Part shown: positions 29,701 to 38,014 of the stretch, piece after piece | How the letters are laid out: each line of letters begins with the position of its first letter | Numbering within the stretch: the stretch's first letter is position 1 | Origin: Flavobacterium johnsoniae UW101 | GTDB taxonomy: Bacteria > Bacteroidota > Bacteroidia > Flavobacteriales > Flavobacteriaceae | Direction: 5' to 3' | Length of the DNA: 64,000 nucleotides | Assembly: GCF_000016645.1 (NCBI RefSeq) | Contig: NC_009441.1 | Coordinates: 620,001-684,000 of the forward strand | Notes under the pieces: generated by a model | What the model saw: only the letters and a program-made list of their open reading frames with translations | Database searches by the model: none | Told to the model about the DNA's origin: nothing | Translations under genes and position numbers: made by a program

Positions 29701-31215
29701 ACTGTAACAGGTGAATGCGGTATTCAAGGCACAATAGCATCAAACCCTGCTGCAGAAAGTATTTCATTAGACCAATATGTATATTTTTGGTTTGAAAGCG
29801 AAGCAATAGATCTAAATTACAAATGGACTGTTACTAAACCTGATAATGTAAGTTCTCAATATTCTACTGATAAATATGCGCCATATTATTTCCAATCTGG
29901 TTCAGGGACATATAAGATTGCCGTAGAAGTTTCAGATGGTAATGGGTGTATATTAAATCTTGAAAAAACATATAATTTAGAATACGATTGTTCTCGAAAT
30001 ACAGGCTTAGTAACTGGATCAATTTATAACAATAATCATAAATTCTATTATAGTTCAGATGTCTTAATAAATGCTCCAAACAAATTTACTTTCTGGTATG
30101 ATTATAGTTCACAAGAAAATCTGCCCGTTAATTGGGAATTAACAGACCTTAACGGTTCTCTTATTTCATCTGGAACAGAAAAAGAATTCATCTTTACACC
30201 TACAACATCAGCTGGCTTAATTCTTAAACTGACCATTACAGATCAATATGGCTGTCCTCATCATTTTTCTAAAGAATTAAATGTTGTTGAAAAATGCCAA
30301 TTTTATGTAAGTGATATTTCTGGTGATATTAATTTTGACGAAGAGTACAGCTATAAAGTTGCTTTTATAGATGCAAATCAAACAAAAGATTTAATTCTCC
30401 GCTCTTATGATGAAAATGATGGAAAGGTTTATACCTATCAATGGAATCTTTATGATTTAGATAATACATTAGTAAGTACCGGAGATCAACAGAAATTTCC
30501 AATAACATTAACTAAAGCAGGATATTACAAGGTAACTCTTGACATAATTGATCCTGATACTGACTGTCCTGTTCAGTTTACTAAAAAAATTGGTTGTGTA
30601 ATTAATAATTCTTGTACGGAGACTAATCCAAAATCACAAATAGTAAAAGAACTGTATTTAGATTTTATGAGAAGTCTTGTCATGAGATGCTTACTTGGTG
30701 AAACTGACGAACAGATCAATACAAGTCCTATGACCCCGGAATTTACCGCTTTGGTACCGTACATTACAAATGGTCCAAAAGATAAAATTTACAATTTCAA
30801 AACAAAATTAGGAGGAGAAAGCGGTAATAGTTTTGCAGGGTTTGAGTTCTCTTTTTCTCCAGATCGACAGTCAGATGTGTATTATTATACCAGATGGTCA
30901 CTATATTACAACAGTTGGGATTTAGAGAAAACAATAGATGACATTAATTATACCTTATATCTTGCATTGAATCAATACGTTGCTGCAGATCAGTCACTTG
31001 TTTCTTGTTTTATTGATTATGCATCTAAGATGGCAGGTAAAAATGTAAACCATTTAGAAACAGACGAATGTCTGTTCCAGACAGCTGTTCAATATATTGA
31101 GTTTTGTCCGCCGGAAGATTGTAGTCCAATTGCAGGAACACTCAAATCCACACCTGTAGTAGGAATTCAAAAAACAGCAAAAAAGGCTCAATTAAAGCAA
31201 ACTCCAAAAAAGTAA
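23740..31215 (+). CDS. 2491-aa secreted LRR/Ig/PKD-like repeat protein
   Basis: The signal peptide ends near GFAQQ (about 26). A short helical domain (DEEIGLNVSKITASLKEKGV) is shared with the next two genes. Then come plant-type leucine-rich repeats (about 147-498, unit LxxNxLSGSIPxxIGNL), an Ig-like domain (about 525-625) and many PKD-like modules (YKWTFYNxDN...NGCxxTFEKxI). Three copies of a separate module of about 165 residues start near 1015, 1468 and 2292 (GETDxQIN...FSFSPER...FCPxxC). It ends in a Lys-rich tail without a type IX sorting domain. It is probably a surface adhesin. The ATG overlaps the preceding stop. Confidence 0.8.
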   Translation: MKIQMKLKYTLVFTIISFFISTAGFAQQYTDEEIGLNVSKITASLKEKGVAEADIEFEISLLRKMHTNQYAKIKQNENEILKETKAKALTNKSALTADISSTEKAALQALYNSTNGANWINKQGWDFSTPVTSWDGTNGWYGITVTNGTITSINLGQNNLTGTLASEIGSLTNLQQLYLQDNELSGAIPNEIGNLLSLKILYLNDNKLAGSIPTQMGNLVNLSQFALSFNKLSGSIPSSLGNLNNVEFFFIGNNELTGSIPPEIGNLSKVTHLYLYHNQLSGSIPTQIGNLSKVQALFLEYNNLSGSIPNEISNLSSLKFFNLSNNQLTGPIPTGIGNLYYNLLEVYFRNNQLSGPLTNDILLYNLVSLYLDNNQLSGPIPSSINRLRNIGLLYLDHNQFTGTIPANIGNLPEAIHLNLSNNQLTGTIPPELGGLSKVQMLDLSFNQLTGSIPLEIGNLTSIRNLFLNNNEFSGTIPSRLTQLTLIGNFYINNNKFRFIDFANEYQTYKNFYGFKYVDQAKTDTKETKNFDIGSSTTLTMCTDNRYTINDTFQWYKGKFPDGGLINGATNREYTISNLGASDAGDYYCLSSHPQITIATNPDRNLVLEREPITLKIACATEVTGASIMPSNNSFTTDTNIEFYLDSTYPNLTYNWTFYNLDNTPNETYEGNYILKSFDTPGTYRMNLIVMQENGCTTSFDKYITVKYANPCLSSETGSIIVKGFDYDYNNLPNNVFSNTSTYFSFDTMSRNLSYNWKFYNPDGTFLTSKPYQSFDIIFENNGEHKVVLEITDLYGCTATFEKIIPVIKDCRKTGVILTYEGSSLDEILENTSLSVKLFGNDFDLDGKQFDWEFLNPNGSIVSTGSNPVFTVTPPTVGNYRINLKITDPESDCVYDFSVVLEAVDACRMTHLTRNGYISLNGQSEYLNDVLFLDLNQTVELGLFREWYNETGKTFNLEWNFYSPNSELISTGNQPRFPITLTTEGFYKVTLKVTDPETGCFTEVSRKFSSVKQNSCTLTNERSNQVKDLTRALIKKLILRTVTGETDAQINASPFLEEFTSLKPFIINSPNDKIYNYKTTRNKFGILINVDFSFSPERESDVHISVRDGLFTNFQRDYVYKNIDDAVYIDINQYVTADETLLSCWTYAKDRSLAKSALEQKDCRYSSEIKNINFCPNPCTPIVGTMKTSSNDFFTNRKTVFSLETLSTDLTYKWTFYNSDNTSFTNFTTSNVDYLYRTAGNYNVVLEVTDSKGCSATFEKTIVVSVNTNCVSLPGTILTSTPEVYVSKNTTFSFETPATDLTYKWIFTQNKTNESTVFFSKTVDFTYLLPGSSEIRLEVTDSNGCKSIFQKSVTIKQSTSLCDNVIQFGRSYIQVGTDSDLFKSATISVNQTTNITFSSQNYSPQYDLEYKWSLLNEDDQVVDSGNNLNFPITPVKGGYYKAVLDLKDHTSGCVYQLVRSIVCTIPSSCTGTNPQSTVVKGLVINLLKNLISRSMMGESDADINSSAVPTEFNTLKPYITTNTAKNRIYNFATTRSTANEFTSVSFSFSPERASDIYISIPHSLQYSQGMPLDYLLSMIESKIYIDLSQYASSNQYLISCLSDSQASAKSVLHTGDCLRASEIRYIDFCPNECDPLLGVIKTNSEIVSLNTPAVFSLETNNASVLSYNWTFYNPDNSVRENQTTSNAFQTYTIPGTYKVELEAKDVNNCTTTLTKMITVAAPACVAAIGTIKTVSPNIFTGTNTEFLFETTATNLTYEWTLYRNVNSSITIFTTNTANIYYLDPGNYNVKLIVTDANGCKNTFRTTVTATVKPPCVNVVGEIKTANPIISTNENTTFSFETTATILRYYWTFHSLNNTPLLTTTESSPTLMYTFPNNYKVTLTVWDENDCYTIIEKNINVVRGCPVIPGSANIPETVTSGQIIPFEYSTTSNGVGYKWTFYNLDGSIKSTSTSNKINKAYYATGNYRVTLELNDLFNSGCKTTIDKIVTVTGECGIQGTIASNPAAESISLDQYVYFWFESEAIDLNYKWTVTKPDNVSSQYSTDKYAPYYFQSGSGTYKIAVEVSDGNGCILNLEKTYNLEYDCSRNTGLVTGSIYNNNHKFYYSSDVLINAPNKFTFWYDYSSQENLPVNWELTDLNGSLISSGTEKEFIFTPTTSAGLILKLTITDQYGCPHHFSKELNVVEKCQFYVSDISGDINFDEEYSYKVAFIDANQTKDLILRSYDENDGKVYTYQWNLYDLDNTLVSTGDQQKFPITLTKAGYYKVTLDIIDPDTDCPVQFTKKIGCVINNSCTETNPKSQIVKELYLDFMRSLVMRCLLGETDEQINTSPMTPEFTALVPYITNGPKDKIYNFKTKLGGESGNSFAGFEFSFSPDRQSDVYYYTRWSLYYNSWDLEKTIDDINYTLYLALNQYVAADQSLVSCFIDYASKMAGKNVNHLETDECLFQTAVQYIEFCPPEDCSPIAGTLKSTPVVGIQKTAKKAQLKQTPKK

Positions 31216-31241
31216 TTCAGGCAAATAAAAAGAATTAAATA

Positions 31242-31274
31242 ATTGTTTTGATAACATTTTATCAAAAAAACAAT
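31242..31274 (+). other. Intergenic hairpin between repeat-protein genes
   Basis: ATTGTTTTGATAA and TTATCAAAAAAACAAT form an AT-only inverted repeat with a 2-nt bulge. It could tune read-through or mRNA stability. A weaker hairpin lies at about 34092-34115. Confidence 0.4.
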
Positions 31275-31286
31275 AGATACTAGACT

Positions 31287-34070
31287 ATGGTAAATGATTT
31301 TAAAATAAAAAAATACTGGATTACTGCTCTTTGTACAGTTCTTTTTTCTTTGGCTGGTTTTTCTCAAGGCCTTAGTGATGCCACTATTGGATTTAATTTA
31401 TCTAAAGAAACAGAAGTGTTAAAAAAACAAGGTCTTAAAGATGAAGACCTTACTAAAGAGATTGCCAGACTACGTAAAATAAAAATGGCCAGCTTTATTA
31501 TCATAAAAAATAAAGAAGCTGCTGCTATACAAGAAAATAAAATGAAACCGCTGGCAAAATCTATTTTAACTAAAAACATAAAAACTGCGTCTAAGATTTC
31601 AAGCTTAGCAAAAACAGAAATGGAATGTTCCTATGATTACTATCGGGCAGGAAGAATTCAATACGCAGGGGGACCAACATACGATCAAAATTCAGTTAAA
31701 ATAAATACTCCTGCAAATATTACTTTCTATAAATATTACAATGGTACAAATGGAAATTTATCTTACGAATGGAAATTATATAATCCAGACGGTATTGTTA
31801 TTGATACTAAAAACACTAGTAATTTTTCAATAACATTACCTGCTGTTGGTGCCTATAAAATAGTACTTACTCTAACAGATGCTATTGGCTGTTCTGAATT
31901 TGAAGCAACTTTATATGTACGAGATTCTAATAATTGTGTTATTTCACCAGAAGAGCGAAATGGTACAATTTACACCCCTCGCAATTCAGATCAGCTTGTA
32001 GAAAACAGAGAATCTATTGTTACCTTATCTCCTTCTGGATTTTCTACAAATAATCTTATTTATAAATGGGATCTTTTTGATGTAAATGGCAGCAATATAT
32101 TCACAAGCAGTGAACCTGAATTTAAATTTACCCCTCCTGCAAAAGGTCAATTTCTGATAAATCTAAAAATTACTGATCCTAATGGCTGCAGCACAACATA
32201 TACAAGAAATGTTGAAACAGTAGATATATGTACCTATACACAATATGATGATTACTTCGATATCATGGCCCCAGAAGAATCTGCGGGAGGAAGGGTATCA
32301 TTTGCAAAAGTGGGACAAAGAGTAACCTTAGAACCTGTTTTTTTTAGTGGTGGTAATAAAGAGTTTACTTATAGCTGGAAACTATTTGATCCTAAAGGAC
32401 AGCAGATTGGTACTGGGAGTCATCGCGTATTTCCATTTACACCAACTGAACCTGGATATTACACACTTACAGCAGATTTAACCAATCTTGAAACAGGATG
32501 TATTCTTACAGCAAAAAAAACGGTTGCTTCTCAAATTGAGAATGGATGTGTATTGACCAATCCTAAATCATCTGAAGTATATGAACTGTATTTAAAATTT
32601 GTAAAGAAACTAATTGAAAGACTAGTTCTTGGTGAAACTGACGAACAAATCAATTCCTCTATTGCTATGCCAGAATTTATGGCTCTCAAACCGTATATTA
32701 AAAATGGTGTTGGGGACAAAATTTATAATTTTGTAAGTATACAAGAAGGTTATGGCGATCAAAGAGTAAATGGAATTAATTTTTCATTCTCTCCAGAGAG
32801 AGAATATGATATTCACATCTATAGCATCGATGGAGTTTATTACAACTCGGAGTATAGTACACCGGAAGATCTTGAATATAATATTTCATCCGCCATCTTT
32901 ACTAATATAAGTCAATATATAGCTGCAGATGATTTTTTCGTTTCTTGTCAAGTTATAAATGGTGGAAAAAAAGCTAAAACCGGGAAAGTAGTTTTAGAGC
33001 CTTATGAATGTACTAGAGAATCTGAAGTTAGAAATATAATCTTCTGCCCTGGAGAAGGTAGTAATTGTACACCAGAAATTGTGGGAACAATAAAATCAAA
33101 CTTTCCTTTTATTTATCCTAAAACAGAATATTCATTTTACTTTGAAACTATTATTCCTAATTTAACTTATTCGTGGTCCATAACATCCGAAACTGGAGAA
33201 GTATTAAGTACCAGTGATACTGATATTACGACTCCATATCGTTATACTTTCTTAAATGAAGGAATCTATTTTGTAAAACTAACTGCAAAAAATGAATTGG
33301 GATGTACTACAAATTTTACTAAAAAAATAATTGTAGACAATAAACGCTGCGCCAACGATAGTAACAATTTTACTTTTGAAACAGAGGAGAACGGTGTAAC
33401 TTACATTTGGACAACTACTGACATAAACGGAAACATTGTTGATACTGTTACCAACACATCGGGGAATTATTCATTTACAACAAATACTGCAGGAACATAC
33501 GAAGTGAAACTAACTGCAAATGCAGAGAAAAAATGTGAAACAATTTTTGCTAAAACAATTTTTGTAGAAAATTGTACACCAGTTGTCGTAGTTTCTTGTA
33601 CACAGAACAATCCGCTTACGCCAAAAATACATCAGCTGTTTATCAATTTAATCAATAAAGCGGCGACTACTCCAAATGGCGTTGATGTAAATACTTATGC
33701 GAAAACCGAAATTGCAGCTTTAGCGCCATATACATTTGGTCCAAATGCTAAGATATTCAATTTTAGCAACGACAGCTCTTCTGTAAGTTTTTCATTTACT
33801 GAAAATTACACAGGAATTGATGTCTATATCCCTAAATCTTCTCAAGGCACTATAACAGGTATCGATTTGAGTAAGTATGAAAGCTCTTCTAGCAAAACAA
33901 TAGTTGAAACCAATTATACTAATGGATCATCAAACCTCACAAATGGCTATGTTACCAATATTGATTTCTGTCCGTCAATAGACTGTACCCCAATTACAGG
34001 AGTCATCAATATTGTAAAAAGAGGAACAGCATCAACAAATAAAAAAACAAACTCTAGTTCAAAAATATAA
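31287..34070 (+). CDS. 927-aa secreted PKD-like repeat protein
   Basis: A signal peptide (to about residue 26, SLAGFSQG) is followed by the same short helical domain as its neighbours (LSDATIGFNLSKETEVLKKQ). PKD-like modules come next (about 110-415), then the first copy of the cysteine-bearing module (about 420-586: LGETDEQIN, FSFSPERE, RNIIFCPGEG), two more PKD-like units (about 590-765) and a shorter second copy (about 770-895). It ends Ser/Lys-rich. There are no LRRs. Its first 60 bases are nearly identical to those of the next gene, so these are tandem duplicates. A scaffold or adhesin role is likely. Confidence 0.75.
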   Translation: MVNDFKIKKYWITALCTVLFSLAGFSQGLSDATIGFNLSKETEVLKKQGLKDEDLTKEIARLRKIKMASFIIIKNKEAAAIQENKMKPLAKSILTKNIKTASKISSLAKTEMECSYDYYRAGRIQYAGGPTYDQNSVKINTPANITFYKYYNGTNGNLSYEWKLYNPDGIVIDTKNTSNFSITLPAVGAYKIVLTLTDAIGCSEFEATLYVRDSNNCVISPEERNGTIYTPRNSDQLVENRESIVTLSPSGFSTNNLIYKWDLFDVNGSNIFTSSEPEFKFTPPAKGQFLINLKITDPNGCSTTYTRNVETVDICTYTQYDDYFDIMAPEESAGGRVSFAKVGQRVTLEPVFFSGGNKEFTYSWKLFDPKGQQIGTGSHRVFPFTPTEPGYYTLTADLTNLETGCILTAKKTVASQIENGCVLTNPKSSEVYELYLKFVKKLIERLVLGETDEQINSSIAMPEFMALKPYIKNGVGDKIYNFVSIQEGYGDQRVNGINFSFSPEREYDIHIYSIDGVYYNSEYSTPEDLEYNISSAIFTNISQYIAADDFFVSCQVINGGKKAKTGKVVLEPYECTRESEVRNIIFCPGEGSNCTPEIVGTIKSNFPFIYPKTEYSFYFETIIPNLTYSWSITSETGEVLSTSDTDITTPYRYTFLNEGIYFVKLTAKNELGCTTNFTKKIIVDNKRCANDSNNFTFETEENGVTYIWTTTDINGNIVDTVTNTSGNYSFTTNTAGTYEVKLTANAEKKCETIFAKTIFVENCTPVVVVSCTQNNPLTPKIHQLFINLINKAATTPNGVDVNTYAKTEIAALAPYTFGPNAKIFNFSNDSSSVSFSFTENYTGIDVYIPKSSQGTITGIDLSKYESSSSKTIVETNYTNGSSNLTNGYVTNIDFCPSIDCTPITGVINIVKRGTASTNKKTNSSSKI

Positions 34071-34137
34071 CTCACTTTAAATAGAAACACACTAGTTGTT
34101 TTAACAAACAAGTAGTTATAAAAAAAGATATTAGATT

Positions 34138-37100
34138 ATGACAAACAATCTTAAAATAAAAAAATACTGGATAACCACTTTTTGCTTGGTGTTCTTTTCA
34201 TTGTTTTCATTTGCACAGGAATTAAGTGATGAAACTATTGGGTTTAATGTGGTTGATTATACTGCTTTTCTTAAAAATCGTGGTGTAACTGATAAAGACA
34301 TGAAATCAGAACTTTCAAAATTAAGAAAGACAAGATTATCTGATTATTTGGAGATGAAAAAATCTGAAAATGATTTTTTACAAATGAATATAAATGAAAA
34401 TAAAGTAAAACAATCAAGATCCTCTATCAACTCAAAAACTGCTGTCCTTGACATCCCTCAAATTGAAAAAGATGCGCTTCTGGCTTTTTACAATAGCACC
34501 AATGGATCAAACTGGCTTTTAAAAAAAGGTTGGGATTTTTCTACACCAGTAACAACTTGGGATGGTTTTTCACAAACAGGATGGTATGGAATTACTATAA
34601 CTGATGGTCATGTAACAAAGATTACTGATATTTTAAATGCAACTGGTACATTACCTGATTTATCAGCTTTACAGTATCTCAAAGAACTATATATTTTTAA
34701 TTCTTCTTTTACTGGTAATTTGACTGGATTACAAAATTTAAATAATTTAGAAAAGCTGAGAATTGGCTGGTCGACTTCTTCTCAAAGTAGTTTTCAGGAT
34801 TTAAATCCTCTTAGTAAATTAACTAATTTAACAGAATTATGTCTCCATAGTTGCAATTTCACTAATAATAGCATTCCTTCAGATTTTACAAAACTAGTTA
34901 ATCTCAAAAAATTAGAAATTCGTTTTGGAAATGTTAACCAAAACTGGGAAGTATTAGGTAACTTAACAAATTTAATCCATCTAAATTTAGGCAATAATAA
35001 TTTTGCTTCTCAAAACACTACATTAGTTGTACCACCAAATTTTGCTAATCTTACGAAACTCGAAATACTAGACTTATCCAATAATAAAATAAAAGATATT
35101 TCAGTAATCAACAACATGAAAGAACTGAAATACCTAAATGCACAGTGGAACGAAATATCTACAATACCGTCTGGTTTTAGTGAATTAACAAAATTAAATT
35201 ACATACGATTAGGACAAAACAAAATAAAAGGAAATTTTCCATCATATCTTCAAAATCTTCAACTCAATACCTTTGAAATATCAAGTAATGAGTTTGAAGG
35301 AAAAATACCTGCTCTAAATTTTGATTTAGCTAATTCAACTGTAAATTATTATATAGCCGGTCAAGGAGTGGCATTTTTAAATAAAACTTTGGGTATTTAT
35401 GACAATAAATTTCGTTTTATAGATTTTGCAAACGAATTTGAAATTTACAAAACAAAAATAGCATCAAATTATTTTACTTATCAATATCAAAAAAGAATAA
35501 ACGTAGTTGAAACCATAACAAAAGGAATAGGACAATCTGTAACATTAAAAATGTTTCCAGAAGGAGACAGTCGTTATTTAAACGATGACACTTTTAAATG
35601 GTTCAAAAATGGAGTTGAAATTATTGGAGCAACTGAACGAACTTATACGTTAACAAATTTAACTGCAGCAAATGCAGCAACATATATTTGCAGATCTTAT
35701 CATACTAGCAATCCCGATATGTCTGCTCTTACACTAGAAAGAGAACCTATAACATTAAAAGTTGTAAATTGTACTCCATTAACCGGAAACATAACATCAA
35801 CAACAGATAAATTTCACACAGGAGGAGAAAGCAATTTCGCATTTCAAACTACTGCAACAGGTTTAAGCTATGAATGGTCTGTAACAACTGCAGAAGGCCT
35901 TCCAGTTAACGAAATTCCATCAAATACTTTGGAAATTTACACTTATACCTTTACAAATCCCGGAGATTATATTGTGAAAGTAAAAGCTACAGATTCAACT
36001 GGCTGTACAACAGAATTTACAAAAGAAATAACCGTAACAGAAAGATATTGCGACAACGAACCAGTTGATTTTTCTTTTGAAACAACAGCAACAAATTTAA
36101 CTTATACTTGGACCACAACTGATTCAACAGGAAAAGTTGTAAACCGAGTAACAGATACAACTGGACTTTATACTTTTACCCCTCAGGTATCTGGGGAATA
36201 TGTAATCGAATTGGTAGCAAGCAGTGCAACAAGCTGTAAAACGTTATTCACGAAAAATATCACAATCGATCAATGTACACCCTATATTTCTTGTACGAGA
36301 GACAACCCACTTTCGCCAGAAATACACCGTTTGTTTATCAATATGATTACCAAATTAACTTCAGCACCTGCAGGAACAAATGTAAATGTTTATGCGCATA
36401 AAGAAATTGCGGCTGTTGCTCCTTACACAACAGAAAAAACTGCGAAGATTTACAACTTTGTCAATAATGGTACTGCGATAAGTTTTTCATTTACAGAAAA
36501 CGGAACCGACGATGTATATATTCCAAAAGCTTCTACAGGATCTGTTACCGCTATAGATTTAAGCAAATATGTTGATTCTGTAACTTCAACAATAGTTGCT
36601 ACAAGCTACAGTAATGGAACAACTAATAATTCTGACGGCCGCGTTAAAAACATCGACTTCTGTCCTAAAGAACTATCGTGTGTTTCTCACGTAGCACTTG
36701 TAGTAGACGAGTCTGGTTCTTTAGATCAGTCTGAAATTAATAAAATTAAAAAACAATTAAAATTATTTGTTGCGCAGCAAGCATTTACAAATGATGATAT
36801 AGGATCTAATATTCATATTTCAATAACAGGAATGTCTGATAGTGATGATGTGAATAAAAGGAGAAAGGATTTTATTATTCCAACTAAAGTAACGGCTAGC
36901 AATGTATACTTATTTAATAACTGGATTGAGAAACTAGGAAAAAGATATGGTGACACTATTGGTATAAGTCAGGCTTCCGATTTTTGGAAAAGTGGTCTTG
37001 ACGGTGCTTTAAGCTATAGTATGAAACCAAATTTTGTTATCATGATTACCGACGGTGCTCAGACAGATGATGTTACGGGCTTGAAAGAAACATTGGCTAA

Positions 37101-38010
37101 GTTTGACAACAATAACAAAACGGTAACTGATCCAAAATTACCGCACTTATATGTAGTGGGAATTGAAAATGGAGTTTATATAGATCGTAACTCACTTACC
37201 GGCAAAGCACTGCCTAGAAATGAAGATCCAAATTACAATTCGGCAATTGGTTCACAAAACAATCTAACGGCTAAAACAACACCGTTCCTTACAAAATCAT
37301 TACAATTTTTGTTAGATCTTTCGCCAACTGAGTTCCCAGTGGCAGATATCAATCAGTTTACTGTGGGTACTTATTTCGGACATTCTAATTTTGATTTGTT
37401 AGCATCAGATGAAACCTATTTCTCTGACAAACTTATTGTTGGAGAGGTTGTCTGCGGTACACCTGCTGTAAAAGATTCTTGTGATGACTGTTTCTCTTTC
37501 AAACCAGAACCAGGAAAAGAATATGTTTTAAGTGCATGGGTAAAAGAAGAATCTAACGAACAGGTTAAAACATATGTAAATCCATTAATCAAAATCAAAT
37601 TTTATAATAATAAAGAAGCTCTTGATATTCCTGCACACAAAATTGATTCTTTATCTATAAAAGGAAGTGGCGATATTATTGATGGATGGCAGAGAGTCGT
37701 TAAAAAATTCAAAATACCAAACAATACTATTACACTTGGTATTGAATTAGAAAACTTAAGCCCAAGCATACCTGTTTATTTTGACGATATCAGGATTCAT
37801 CCTCTTCAGGGAAGTGTAAAATCATTTGTTTACGATCCTGAGACATTCAAGTTAATGTCTGAGTTAGATGAAAACAACTATAGTACATTCTATGAATATG
37901 ACAATGAAGGCGGACTGGTACGTGTTAAAAAAGAAACTGCAAAAGGTATCAAAACCATTCAGGAAACACGATCTGGGAACGTAATAGAAACGACAAATAC
38001 AACACCATAA
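34138..38010 (+). CDS. 1290-aa LRR/Ig/PKD/vWA protein fused to an SpvB-type C-terminus
   Basis: Signal peptide (about 1-26), shared helical domain, leucine-rich repeats (about 160-420), Ig-like domain (about 460-543), two PKD-like units, one copy of the cysteine-bearing module (about 718-843), then a von Willebrand A domain (about 846-1040) with a MIDAS start DESGS and MITDGAQTD. The last 230 residues differ: DCFSFKPEPGKEYVLSAWVK, IIDGWQRV and FVYDPETFKLMSELDENNYS, which in known relatives form the end of the SpvB-type partner. The gene therefore looks like a repeat protein fused to the 3' end of the gene at 18167. It ends 4 bp before the next ATG. Confidence 0.78.
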   Translation: MTNNLKIKKYWITTFCLVFFSLFSFAQELSDETIGFNVVDYTAFLKNRGVTDKDMKSELSKLRKTRLSDYLEMKKSENDFLQMNINENKVKQSRSSINSKTAVLDIPQIEKDALLAFYNSTNGSNWLLKKGWDFSTPVTTWDGFSQTGWYGITITDGHVTKITDILNATGTLPDLSALQYLKELYIFNSSFTGNLTGLQNLNNLEKLRIGWSTSSQSSFQDLNPLSKLTNLTELCLHSCNFTNNSIPSDFTKLVNLKKLEIRFGNVNQNWEVLGNLTNLIHLNLGNNNFASQNTTLVVPPNFANLTKLEILDLSNNKIKDISVINNMKELKYLNAQWNEISTIPSGFSELTKLNYIRLGQNKIKGNFPSYLQNLQLNTFEISSNEFEGKIPALNFDLANSTVNYYIAGQGVAFLNKTLGIYDNKFRFIDFANEFEIYKTKIASNYFTYQYQKRINVVETITKGIGQSVTLKMFPEGDSRYLNDDTFKWFKNGVEIIGATERTYTLTNLTAANAATYICRSYHTSNPDMSALTLEREPITLKVVNCTPLTGNITSTTDKFHTGGESNFAFQTTATGLSYEWSVTTAEGLPVNEIPSNTLEIYTYTFTNPGDYIVKVKATDSTGCTTEFTKEITVTERYCDNEPVDFSFETTATNLTYTWTTTDSTGKVVNRVTDTTGLYTFTPQVSGEYVIELVASSATSCKTLFTKNITIDQCTPYISCTRDNPLSPEIHRLFINMITKLTSAPAGTNVNVYAHKEIAAVAPYTTEKTAKIYNFVNNGTAISFSFTENGTDDVYIPKASTGSVTAIDLSKYVDSVTSTIVATSYSNGTTNNSDGRVKNIDFCPKELSCVSHVALVVDESGSLDQSEINKIKKQLKLFVAQQAFTNDDIGSNIHISITGMSDSDDVNKRRKDFIIPTKVTASNVYLFNNWIEKLGKRYGDTIGISQASDFWKSGLDGALSYSMKPNFVIMITDGAQTDDVTGLKETLAKFDNNNKTVTDPKLPHLYVVGIENGVYIDRNSLTGKALPRNEDPNYNSAIGSQNNLTAKTTPFLTKSLQFLLDLSPTEFPVADINQFTVGTYFGHSNFDLLASDETYFSDKLIVGEVVCGTPAVKDSCDDCFSFKPEPGKEYVLSAWVKEESNEQVKTYVNPLIKIKFYNNKEALDIPAHKIDSLSIKGSGDIIDGWQRVVKKFKIPNNTITLGIELENLSPSIPVYFDDIRIHPLQGSVKSFVYDPETFKLMSELDENNYSTFYEYDNEGGLVRVKKETAKGIKTIQETRSGNVIETTNTTP

Positions 38011-38014
38011 AAGC

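Noticed and set aside
23740..38010. Type IX secretion substrates
   Set aside because: I looked for a conserved C-terminal sorting domain at the ends of the three repeat proteins and saw only Lys/Ser-rich tails or an SpvB-type tail.
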